Assembly (NCBI RefSeq): GCF_900182955.1
Contig: NZ_FXUL01000020.1
Location: forward strand, 1 to 64,000
Direction of reading: 5' to 3'
Length of the DNA stretch: 64,000 nt
Source of the DNA: Noviherbaspirillum suwonense
GTDB taxonomy: Bacteria; Pseudomonadota; Gammaproteobacteria; Burkholderiales; Burkholderiaceae_D
Shown here: in pieces, positions 53,099 to 64,000 of the stretch
Position numbering within the stretch: the first letter of the stretch is position 1
Layout: every line of letters starts with the position of its first letter
Program-made: the position numbers and the translations under genes
The notes under the pieces: model-generated
Told to the model about the DNA's origin: nothing
The model's input: the letters and a program-made list of their open reading frames with translations, nothing else
The model's database searches: none

Positions 53099-54178
53099 TC
53101 AGTGCGCAGACATCTGCACTTCAAGGGCACGTTGCGTTCCGTGCTCGTCGTCGTCATCCGCGAACCTGTCGCGGATCTGCATGACGGCGTCCCAGTCCTG
53201 CAGGAAGGCGTCGACGCAGGCAGGGTCGAAGTGCGCGCCGCGGCCGGCCTTCAGGAAGTCCGCCGCTTCGTCGGCAGACCAGGGCCGCTTGTACGGCCGT
53301 GCCGAGGTCAGCGCATCGAACACATCGGCCACCGCGACGATGCGGCCGAATAGGGGAATCTCGTCGCCCTTCAGGCCGCGCGGATAGCCGCTGCCGTCGT
53401 ATTTTTCATGGTGGGTATAGGCGATCTCCGCGGCGGTCGCGAGCAGCGGGGAGGTCATCGCGCTGAGGATCTTGTAGCCGATCGCCGCGTGCTGCTTCAT
53501 GATCGCAAACTCTTCCGGGCTCAGGCGGCCGGGCTTGAGCAGAATCGCATCCGGCGTGCCGACCTTGCCGATGTCATGCATCGGCGCGGCCTGCAGCAGC
53601 AGGTCCTGCAGCTCGGCGCTCAATCCCAGCACGCCGGCGATCTGGCGCGAGTAGTGCGCCATCCGCAGGATATGGGAGCCGGTTTCCGGGTCGCGGTATT
53701 CCGCCGCGCGCGACAGGCAGAAGATCGTGCTGCGTTCCTGAGCGACCAGCTTCTCTGTCGCCTTGCGCACTTCGGCGGCCAGCCATGAAGCGCGGTCCCT
53801 GGACTCCTTGTGGCTGGCCCGCAGCGCCAGCATGTTCTTCACGCGGGCAACGAATTCCACGTTGTCCAGCGGCTTGTTGAGGAAGTCGGTGACGCCGGTC
53901 TGCAAGGCGTTGTGCCTGAGCTCGGTGTCATGATTGGCCGTGACCATCAGCACCGGGACGTGGGGATGGATCTCGCGAAAGCCGGCCACCAGCGACCTGC
54001 CGTCGAGCTGCGGCATCATGAAGTCGACGATCAGCAGGTCAGGCTCGTTGCCGCGGCACCATTCGAGGCCAGCCAGCGGATCGGCAAAACTGACGACCTC
54101 GCCACCCGGGATCTTCTGCACCAGGTATTTCATGAACGTCAGCGACACCGGCGTGTCGTCAATCAAAAGAACCTGCAT
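53099..54178 (-). CDS. HD-GYP response regulator (cyclic di-GMP phosphodiesterase)
   Basis: This 359-residue protein has a receiver domain (Asp 52 in IVDFMMPQLDG, KP at 102-103) joined by a helical linker to an HD-GYP domain. HDIGK is at 201-205 and HHEKYDGSGYP at 256-266, all metal and GYP residues intact. It should hydrolyse cyclic di-GMP when phosphorylated, perhaps by the hybrid kinase two genes downstream. It is the first gene of the operon; the binding-protein gene follows after 8 nt. Confidence 0.92.
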   Translation of the reverse strand: MQVLLIDDTPVSLTFMKYLVQKIPGGEVVSFADPLAGLEWCRGNEPDLLIVDFMMPQLDGRSLVAGFREIHPHVPVLMVTANHDTELRHNALQTGVTDFLNKPLDNVEFVARVKNMLALRASHKESRDRASWLAAEVRKATEKLVAQERSTIFCLSRAAEYRDPETGSHILRMAHYSRQIAGVLGLSAELQDLLLQAAPMHDIGKVGTPDAILLKPGRLSPEEFAIMKQHAAIGYKILSAMTSPLLATAAEIAYTHHEKYDGSGYPRGLKGDEIPLFGRIVAVADVFDALTSARPYKRPWSADEAADFLKAGRGAHFDPACVDAFLQDWDAVMQIRDRFADDDDEHGTQRALEVQMSAH

Positions 54179-54418
54179 TTATTCTCCGAACTTTCCTTGA
54201 TAACCGGCTGTTACAAGCCAACTCTGTCCATCTATTACGACTGCCGTCGTTCTTTCCTGAATGCATACCGGCAGTTTCGCCGCTAATAAAAATACGCCCC
54301 GGCGATGGGATGAGAAAAAACATTTAAATTCGTTATATTTATTAAATTCAATATCAATTAAACGAATTTTACCATAATATATTGTCATGTAGAAATATAA
54401 ACATGGGGGAGAAAACGG
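54179..54418. promoter_or_regulatory. AT-rich divergent promoter region with inverted repeat
   Basis: This is 240 bp, notably AT-rich, between the divergent HD-GYP operon and a chemoreceptor. AAATTCGTT (54326-54334) and AACGAATTT (54361-54369) are exact complements. Several -10-like elements (for example CATAATATATT) follow, before GGGGGAG and the ATG at 54419. Confidence 0.5.
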
Positions 54419-56035
54419 ATGAAACGGCTTCTGGAAGTACGCATGTCATATCGCATGGCCTTGATAGTTGGTATTTTCTCCGCGGGTTTCCTGCTGTCCG
54501 GTTATGCCGCCTTCCTGGCCCTGGACAAGCTCGCGGTCAACGGTCCGGTGTACCAGCGCATCGCGAACGGCAAGGATCTGGTCGCGGACATCCTGCCGCC
54601 GCCCGAGTACATCGTCGAGTCCTACCAGGTGGCGCTGGAAATTGCCGCTGCGCCGGACGGACCGCGGGGCGAGTTGCTGGAACGGCTCAGGAGGCTGGAA
54701 GCGGACTATGTCGCCAGGCATGCGTTCTGGGAAAAGCAGGGTCTGGAGGCCGCGGTGGCCCAGCCCCTGCTCGATGCGTCCTATCGCCCCGCAACCGCGT
54801 TCTATGCGCTTGCCGACACGGAATTCGCAGAAGCGGCGAAGGCCGGGGACGAGCCGCGACTCCGCGCGGTGCTTAAAAATATGAAGGCTGCCTATGAAGA
54901 ACACCGCAGCGCAATCGACACGGCCGTGCAGGCGGTGAACCTGCGCAACGAGGCTGACGAAGCCGACGCCAGGAAAGAGATCGGCAGCGCCGGCAGGCTG
55001 CTCCTGGCGATCTTCGCGGGCGCGCTGGCGCTGGGCATCGCGGTCGCGGCGGTAATCGTCCGGGGGCTGCTCGGCGAGTTCGGCGGCGAGCCGCATGATG
55101 CAGTCGCCATTACGCGCCGCATCGCCTCGGGCGACCTGGGCAGCGCCATCGCGCTCCGTAAAAGCGACGACAGCAGCCTGCTGTTCTCGATGAAGGCGAT
55201 GCAGCAGGTGCTGGGCGGCACCGTGGCCGGCATCCAGCGCGCGGTGGACTCGGTCCGCATCGGCGCGCAGGAGATCGCATCGGGCAACATGGACTTGTCC
55301 AGCCGCACCGAGCACCATGCCAGCGCGCTGGAAGAGACCGCCGCCACGCTGGAAAACCTGGGACGCAACGTGCAGCAGACTGCCGTCAGCGCGACCCACG
55401 CGAACGCGCTGTCGCGGGCAGCGTCGTCCTGCGCGGCAAGCGGCAGGGACGCGATGACACGGGTCGAGGACATGATGAACTCGGTCCATGCGTCATCGAA
55501 ACGGATCGCCGAGATCACGGTCGAAGTCGATGGCATCGCATTCCAGACCAATATCCTGGCGCTGAACGCGGCGGTCGAGGCGGCGAGGGCAGGGCCGCAG
55601 GGCGCCGGGTTCGCGGTGGTGGCAGGCGAAGTGCGGAACCTGGCGCAGCGCTCGGCGGTCGCATCGAAGACGATCAAGAAGCTCATCGACGAAGCCGCCC
55701 GCGAAGTCGCTGGCGGCCAGTCGCTGGTGCATGACGCCGGCGCGACCATGCGCGAGATCGCCGACAGCATCGACCAGGTCAGCGACACCATCGCGGCCAT
55801 CAGCGCCGCGGCCATGGAGCAGAGCGCGGGCCTTGCCGAAGTCAACATCGCGGTGGCCGCCATGGAACAGGTCACGCAGCAGAACGCCGCGCTGGTGGAA
55901 GAGTCGGCCGCGGCGGCAGGCTCGCTGAATGAACAGGCCGACACGCTGGCCCGGCTTGCGGCGAGATTCATCGTCGCGCCTCCCGTCGCAGGGGCGCAGC
56001 GAGCGCTTGCGGCGCGTTTGCCGCAGCTTGCATGA
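54419..56035 (+). CDS. Methyl-accepting chemotaxis protein with altered tip
   Basis: This 538-residue receptor has TM1 at about residues 12-34, a four-helix-type sensor domain, TM2 near 192-215, HAMP and a signalling domain. The tip keeps AFQTNILALNAAVEAARAG, but the near-invariant EQGRGF becomes PQGAGF, replacing residues equivalent to Tsr Glu 391 and Arg 394 (by my alignment). It lacks a WxxF tail. GGGGGAG precedes ATG 54419. It may couple to a different CheA/CheW or be a weak or decoy receptor. Confidence 0.88.
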   Translation: MKRLLEVRMSYRMALIVGIFSAGFLLSGYAAFLALDKLAVNGPVYQRIANGKDLVADILPPPEYIVESYQVALEIAAAPDGPRGELLERLRRLEADYVARHAFWEKQGLEAAVAQPLLDASYRPATAFYALADTEFAEAAKAGDEPRLRAVLKNMKAAYEEHRSAIDTAVQAVNLRNEADEADARKEIGSAGRLLLAIFAGALALGIAVAAVIVRGLLGEFGGEPHDAVAITRRIASGDLGSAIALRKSDDSSLLFSMKAMQQVLGGTVAGIQRAVDSVRIGAQEIASGNMDLSSRTEHHASALEETAATLENLGRNVQQTAVSATHANALSRAASSCAASGRDAMTRVEDMMNSVHASSKRIAEITVEVDGIAFQTNILALNAAVEAARAGPQGAGFAVVAGEVRNLAQRSAVASKTIKKLIDEAAREVAGGQSLVHDAGATMREIADSIDQVSDTIAAISAAAMEQSAGLAEVNIAVAAMEQVTQQNAALVEESAAAAGSLNEQADTLARLAARFIVAPPVAGAQRALAARLPQLA

Positions 56036-56087
56036 AACGCTATTGAATCAATGAGAATTGCCAATCCACGTCAAAAAACGATCTGCC

Positions 56088-56093
56088 TATAAT
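56088..56093 (+). promoter_or_regulatory. Consensus -10 box of katG
   Basis: A perfect TATAAT stands 50 bp before the katG ATG, with no good -35 at 17 bp. That pattern would suit an activator such as OxyR, but I cannot define an OxyR site. A TAATC/GATTA inverted repeat lies just downstream. Confidence 0.45.
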
Positions 56094-56109
56094 TAATCGA
56101 GTCCCTTGA

Positions 56110-58392
<2,283 letters not shown>

Positions 58393-58413
58393 GGCGGGTC
58401 GGCTGATGTAAGG

Positions 58414-58454
58414 GAAGGCCGGGCGGTGCCCGGCCTTCTTAATTTCTTTTAACG
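58414..58454 (+). terminator. Rho-independent terminator of katG
   Basis: GAAGGCCGGGC (58414-58424) pairs with GCCCGGCCTTC (58428-58438) around a three-base loop, followed by a T-rich run (TTAATTTCTTTT). Confidence 0.85.
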
Positions 58455-58649
58455 GCGAAGTCAACAGCGCATCCGAAAAAACTAAGCGTTTTTAACGCGC
58501 AGAACGCGACTTAATTGGTGCTTCGAAATATTTTAATAATGAGAGGTGCACGGGAAGTCGATGGCGATGTGTTGTGCGCATTAATTACGACCAATCCGTA
58601 AGGGCAAAGGGAGTATGGCCATCCTAGGCTAAAAAAACTTTGTAGAAAC

Positions 58650-58675
58650 AAAAAGGCCAATCCGAAGATTGGCCT
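58650..58675 (-). terminator. Terminator of the tRNA-Pro gene
   Basis: On the minus strand AGGCCAATC-TTCG-GATTGGCCT is followed by five T (58654-58650). It lies 16 nt downstream of the tRNA 3' end. Confidence 0.85.
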
Positions 58676-58691
58676 AAGTGTTTGATTCTAT

Positions 58692-58768
<77 letters not shown>

Positions 58769-58847
58769 ACGAGGCACGGATTATAGCAGAGGGTTTTCCA
58801 TTCGCGTATCCTTGCAGCACCTAAAACTTTCCCTTTTTCCATAATTC

Positions 58848-59978
58848 ATGCCTATCAAGATCAGTAACGAGTTTGACGCCGGGGCCATCGAGGTGGTTGA
58901 CGTGCAATCGCCTTCCGACATGCTGCTGCGGCTGCGCAAGGATAGCCATGCGGACTTTGCGCAATGGTTTTATTTCCGGCTTCAGGGTGCGTGCGGCACG
59001 GGCTGCGCGATGCGCATCGTGAATGCGGGGGATGCGAGTTATCCGGATGGGTGGCGGGACTACAAGGCGGTGGCGAGCTACGACAGGCAGCACTGGTTCC
59101 GCGTGCCGACCGCGTATGACAATGGCGTGCTGACCATCTCGCATACGCCGGAGCAGGACAGCATCTATTACGCTTACTTCGAGCCGTATTCGTTCGAGCG
59201 CCATCTTGACCTGCTGGGGCGGGTGGCTGCCGATGAACGGGTGCGTGTCGAGGATCTTGGCAATACCGTTGATGGGCGCGACCTCAACCTGGTCGTGGTG
59301 GGCGACGAGACGCGTGCCAACAAGGTCTGGGTCATCGCCAGGCAGCATCCCGGCGAGACCATGGCTGAATGGTTCGTCGAAGGTATGCTCGACGCCTTGC
59401 TCGACCGCGCCAATCCGCATGCGCGGCTGCTGCTGTCGCAGGCGGTGTTTTATATCGTGCCCAACATGAACCCGGACGGCGCAGCCCGCGGCAACCTGCG
59501 GACCAATGCGGCCGGGGCGAACCTGAACCGCGAATGGGTGTCGCCGTCGGTCGAGTCCAGTCCGGAAGTGTTTTATGTGCGTGAGCGCTTGCACCAGACC
59601 GGCTGCTCGCTGTTCCTCGATGTGCATGGCGACGAGGGACTGCCCTATATCTTTGCGGCGGGCAGCGAGATGCTGGAAGGCTTTACCGAAGCGCAGGCGA
59701 GGGCGCAGCAGGGGTTCATCGATGCGTTCAAGCAGGCCAGCCCGGACTTCCAGGACAGGCACGGTTACGGGTCCGGCAAGTATCGTGCGGAGCTGCTGAA
59801 GCTGGCTTCCAAGTATGTCGGCCATCACTTCAAGTGCGTGTCGCTGACGCTGGAGCTGCCGTTCAAGGACAATGCGAACATGCCGGATGAACGCGTCGGC
59901 TGGAACGGCGCCCGCAGCGCGCGGCTGGGTGCGGCCTGCCTGCAGGCGATCCATGCGACCCTATCGGCTACGTCCTGA
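58848..59978 (+). CDS. M14-family zinc carboxypeptidase, cytosolic type
   Basis: This 376-residue protein has an N-terminal beta-sandwich domain (FAQWFYFRLQGA, DYKAVASYDRQHWFRVPT) followed by a carboxypeptidase domain. The zinc residues are His 167 and Glu 170 in RQHPGETMAEW and a later His in LDVHGDEG. The catalytic Glu lies in TLELPFKD. This is the layout of cytosolic carboxypeptidases related to the AGBL/Nna1 group. It has no signal peptide, so it acts in the cytoplasm. The substrate in bacteria is unknown. Confidence 0.88.
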   Translation: MPIKISNEFDAGAIEVVDVQSPSDMLLRLRKDSHADFAQWFYFRLQGACGTGCAMRIVNAGDASYPDGWRDYKAVASYDRQHWFRVPTAYDNGVLTISHTPEQDSIYYAYFEPYSFERHLDLLGRVAADERVRVEDLGNTVDGRDLNLVVVGDETRANKVWVIARQHPGETMAEWFVEGMLDALLDRANPHARLLLSQAVFYIVPNMNPDGAARGNLRTNAAGANLNREWVSPSVESSPEVFYVRERLHQTGCSLFLDVHGDEGLPYIFAAGSEMLEGFTEAQARAQQGFIDAFKQASPDFQDRHGYGSGKYRAELLKLASKYVGHHFKCVSLTLELPFKDNANMPDERVGWNGARSARLGAACLQAIHATLSATS

Positions 59979-59983
59979 ATGAC

Positions 59984-60009
59984 AATGAGCCGGCACGGGC
60001 CGGCTCATT
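59984..60009. terminator. Bidirectional hairpin between convergent genes
   Basis: AATGAGCCGGC (59984-59994) and GCCGGCTCATT (59999-60009) form a perfect 11-bp stem with an ACGG loop between the convergent carboxypeptidase and DUF2863 genes. There is no long U-run. Confidence 0.6.
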
Positions 60010-60063
60010 CGATGTCCTGCGAGCCTGCGCGAGAGGCAGGCCCAGTGCAGGCCTGATACTGGA

Positions 60064-61329
60064 CTAGTGCAGGTGGCCCGAAGGCTGTGGCGTGTCTTCC
60101 GGCAGTTCCGCATGCACCAGTTCGCCTTCGCGGTCGCAGAACAGCGGCGCGCCGCAGTCCTCGCAGAATTCCATCGGAAAACGCTCGTGGTGACGCATGA
60201 TGTCGGTGATGCCATTGGCGCGCAAGGCCAGCACCAGCTGCGTGATCGGCGGCGGGACGTCGACGACGCCGCCGGCAAGTATCGGCTCGATCAGCGCGGC
60301 GGATGCGGCCACGGTTTCATCGCTGTCCTCTTCCTGGCCATACAAGGGCCAGACGATGCCATACACGACTTCCGGCTGCTGCAGCACGGTGAAACTGATC
60401 CGGTACTCGTCGACCCGGATGTCCGCGCCTTCGTCGCCGAACGCGCCGATGATGGCCGACAGGCCGTCGGCTTCGACGCCGAGCAGGTGCGTCAGGTAAT
60501 GGATGGCCGAGTGGACCGACATCGGCCGGATGGCGCGGTCGGCGTCGCGGCAGGCGACGTAATAGGCTTCGGGCATCATCAGCTCGATGCCGCAGCCGGG
60601 CAGCAGGCGCTCGATGGTGGGCTGGGCTTGCGCGCGCAGCTGCTCCATTGCGCTCTGGCGCACCGAGACGATGTCGAGCGGGGTTTCATCGGACTGCCAG
60701 CGGAACAGCGGGCCGCCGGCCGGCGCGACGACGGCAGCCAGGATGTAACGGGTATCCGCAAGAAACGGCGCGGTCTCGGGCGGGTTGACCATCGGCTTGA
60801 GCACCGCCTCGCCGAGGGCGGCGCGGGCCATGCGCTGCGTCAGCGCATGCGTCTCGGCATGGGTGCGCGGCAGCTGGTCGATCGAGTACAGCGTCGGCGC
60901 CAGCGCGACACGGGTGTCGTCGGCCAGCAGGTGCGCATGCAGCTGCGCGGCAATGGTGATCAGCGTGTCGCCGGCGATGGGGCCGGAGTAGATCGCGTAA
61001 CGGGTCCAGGCCAGCACCGGGAATGCGAGCAGCAGCGCATCATATTGCTGTCCTTCATGCTCGACAGTGCCGCTGGAGCTGACCGCTTCGATCGACTCCA
61101 TCAGCACGTCGTAGGCGATCGGGTCCGTCGTGAAAAGCTTGTCGAGCGCGGAGTCCAGCGTGTTCTGGTGGTCGGTGCGCAGCAGCTTCTCGATGAGTAT
61201 GTCCAGCTTCTGTTCCCACGCACGTTCCTCGTGCCGGCTGCTGGCCAGGCTGATGGCCTGCGCGAGCGCGCTCAGGCGCTGGCTGTCTGCGGAAATACGG
61301 GGTGTACGGCTCTTGGAAGGACGACGCAT
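60064..61329 (-). CDS. DUF2863 family protein
   Basis: This 421-residue soluble protein belongs to a family (DUF2863) that I know mainly from Burkholderiales. Its function is unknown. The C-terminus carries a small Cys cluster (FCEDCGAPLFCD, near 385-400) that could bind a metal, and the N-terminus is basic. ATG 61329 starts MRRPSKSRT. It is transcribed alone, convergent with the carboxypeptidase. Confidence 0.82.
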   Translation of the reverse strand: MRRPSKSRTPRISADSQRLSALAQAISLASSRHEERAWEQKLDILIEKLLRTDHQNTLDSALDKLFTTDPIAYDVLMESIEAVSSSGTVEHEGQQYDALLLAFPVLAWTRYAIYSGPIAGDTLITIAAQLHAHLLADDTRVALAPTLYSIDQLPRTHAETHALTQRMARAALGEAVLKPMVNPPETAPFLADTRYILAAVVAPAGGPLFRWQSDETPLDIVSVRQSAMEQLRAQAQPTIERLLPGCGIELMMPEAYYVACRDADRAIRPMSVHSAIHYLTHLLGVEADGLSAIIGAFGDEGADIRVDEYRISFTVLQQPEVVYGIVWPLYGQEEDSDETVAASAALIEPILAGGVVDVPPPITQLVLALRANGITDIMRHHERFPMEFCEDCGAPLFCDREGELVHAELPEDTPQPSGHLH

Positions 61330-61818
61330 GATCTATGGAAACTCGTGTAACCGGGAGGGCTATTGTAGTGGATTCGACCTTAGGGAACGGAAATAGTTTG
61401 GTCGGTTTCACGGTGGCGCGGGGAGGGTAGTCGGTGCGGGCGGCACCGGGTTGCCGGGGTGAACGGGTAATTGACCCGGGGTCGAATGCCACGGGTTTCA
61501 GGGGATGGCGGAGAGCGGGTTTTACCGGTAACGGGCAGGGGCTGGACCAGCGGAACGCCGGCTGGGTGGAGGATGTGCCTCCCCCTACGGGACGGCCTTC
61601 GTCCTGCTCAGGAAGAACAGGAGCGTGAGGACACTGGAGAATGAAGTGCCCAGGTCGTGGCGGCGAGATGGAGAAGGACTGCGGCGGCCTCGCCAGTCGG
61701 CGGATCAGGCCGCTGACGCCGGCTTGTATCGGCCTGCCGCCGACACGTCCACGCCGGCACCGACAGTCCTGCCTCGCCGCTGCCACCCCGGACCCGCCGC
61801 GATCCGATTGCCCTGCGC
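61330..61818. other. Gap without a convincing gene
   Basis: Open frames in these 489 bp have no start signals or protein-like composition. The part next to 61330 probably contains the promoter of the DUF2863 gene. I see no tRNA or repeats. Confidence 0.5.
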
Positions 61819-61968
61819 TTACTTCGCTGCCGGGGCGGCCGGCGCCGCTTGCTCCGTCGTCTCATGTCCGCCGGACTCGCCGCGCATGTCGACCTTGTCG
61901 CCGGCCTGCATGATGATGAATAACGCGAGCGCCGCGAAGGCGACGAATGCCACTGCAATTTTCCACAT
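61819..61968 (-). CDS. Membrane microprotein (49 aa)
   Basis: This 49-residue protein starts MWKIAVAFVAFAALALFII, one clear membrane helix. A short charged and Ala/Pro-rich tail follows (GDKVDMRGESGGHETTEQ). TGGAGT stands 8 nt before ATG 61968. It lies downstream of the aconitase gene on the same strand, 22 nt beyond the aconitase terminator. It would need read-through or a promoter inside the hairpin region. The function is unknown. Confidence 0.65.
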   Translation of the reverse strand: MWKIAVAFVAFAALALFIIMQAGDKVDMRGESGGHETTEQAAPAAPAAK

Positions 61969-61989
61969 GGTCTCACTCCAGGTTGTCAT

Positions 61990-62016
61990 AAAAAAACGCC
62001 GGACTGCGCCGGCGTT
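61990..62016 (-). terminator. Rho-independent terminator of acnA
   Basis: On the minus strand AACGCCGG (62016-62009) pairs with CCGGCGTT and is followed by a run of seven T (61996-61990). It comes after a second hairpin at 62035-62060. Confidence 0.8.
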
Positions 62017-62034
62017 GGTCCTGAAGCTAGCCTA

Positions 62035-62060
62035 GCAAGCAAGCCTTACAGCTTGCTTGC
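62035..62060 (-). repeat. Perfect 10-bp hairpin after acnA
   Basis: GCAAGCAAGC (62035-62044) and GCTTGCTTGC (62051-62060) form a perfect stem with a six-base loop, starting 13 bp after the aconitase stop. It may protect the 3' end of the message. Confidence 0.6.
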
Positions 62061-62072
62061 ATCGGCGTCGTC

Positions 62073-64000
<1,928 letters not shown>

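Noticed and set aside
56044-56070. Fur or OxyR box upstream of katG
   Set aside because: Partial matches only (ATGAGAATTGCC); neither consensus is met well enough to call.
58441-58640. Small ORF or RNA between katG and tRNA-Pro
   Set aside because: Only very short frames without start signals, and no stable hairpins apart from the two terminators.

Overview
The window comes from a high-GC, Gram-negative beta-proteobacterium, most likely Burkholderiales and plausibly Oxalobacteraceae (Herbaspirillum/Noviherbaspirillum-like). The reasons are the gene types (DUF2863 protein, beta-type AcnA, KatG, intracellular PHB depolymerase, TctDE-type two-component pair, MipA/OmpV protein, many MCPs), the outer-membrane lipid machinery, and the codon use. 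There is one tRNA (Pro-GGG). I see no rRNA, insertion sequence, prophage or CRISPR array. The assignment is inference from gene content; I ran no database search.

Layout. 1-9.2 kb: a 34-bp tandem repeat tract upstream of a fumarylacetoacetate-hydrolase gene and a branched-chain-amino-acid-type binding protein; then small proteins, a VanZ-like protein, a SurE, an intracellular PHB depolymerase, a DUF3455 lipoprotein, a DUF1488 protein, a trypsin-like protease and an alpha/beta-hydrolase lipoprotein. 9.4-22.5 kb: a compact, mostly overlapping + strand cluster of the aryl polyene (APE) type: methyltransferase, ACP, membrane protein, AMP-ligase, dehydratase, LPLAT acyltransferase, LolA-like carrier, MMPL exporter, alpha/beta hydrolase, polysaccharide deacetylase, methyltransferase, ketosynthase, ketosynthase-like partner, dehydratase, ketoreductase. 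It closes with a strong terminator. 22.6-25.5 kb: a GMC-type membrane dehydrogenase operon (Tat subunit 3, flavoprotein, cytochrome c). 25.9-29.4 kb: two chemoreceptors. 29.5-34.1 kb (- strand): flavin-dependent-halogenase-like protein, PlsC acyltransferase, family 2 glycosyltransferase and an MFS porter. This looks like a detached tailoring module of the same pigment pathway.

34-49 kb: MipA/OmpV porin-like protein, a diguanylate cyclase, a stand-alone diverged Hfq, a TctE/TctD-like two-component system divergent from a CzcCBA-type heavy-metal efflux operon, an ArnT-like glycosyltransferase, a dispersed palindromic repeat and an AI-2E family permease. 49-54.2 kb (- strand): a signalling operon of an HD-GYP response regulator, a PhnD-type binding protein and a hybrid histidine kinase with two receivers and an HPt domain, with no transporter. 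54.4-64 kb: a chemoreceptor with unusual substitutions in its signalling tip, KatG, tRNA-Pro, an M14 carboxypeptidase, a DUF2863 protein, a 49-residue membrane microprotein, and the C-terminal two thirds of aconitase A running off the right edge.

How the genes may work together. The 9.4-22.5 kb core would activate an aryl acid, extend it on one ACP with a KS/KS-like pair, KR and two dehydratases, and place the polyene on a lipid for export through the LolA-like/MMPL pair. The 31-34 kb module would halogenate, glycosylate and acylate it. The best targets for follow-up are the split pigment pathway with its halogenase, the binding-protein/kinase/HD-GYP operon, the diverged Hfq, the odd chemoreceptor tip and the 34-bp repeat tract.
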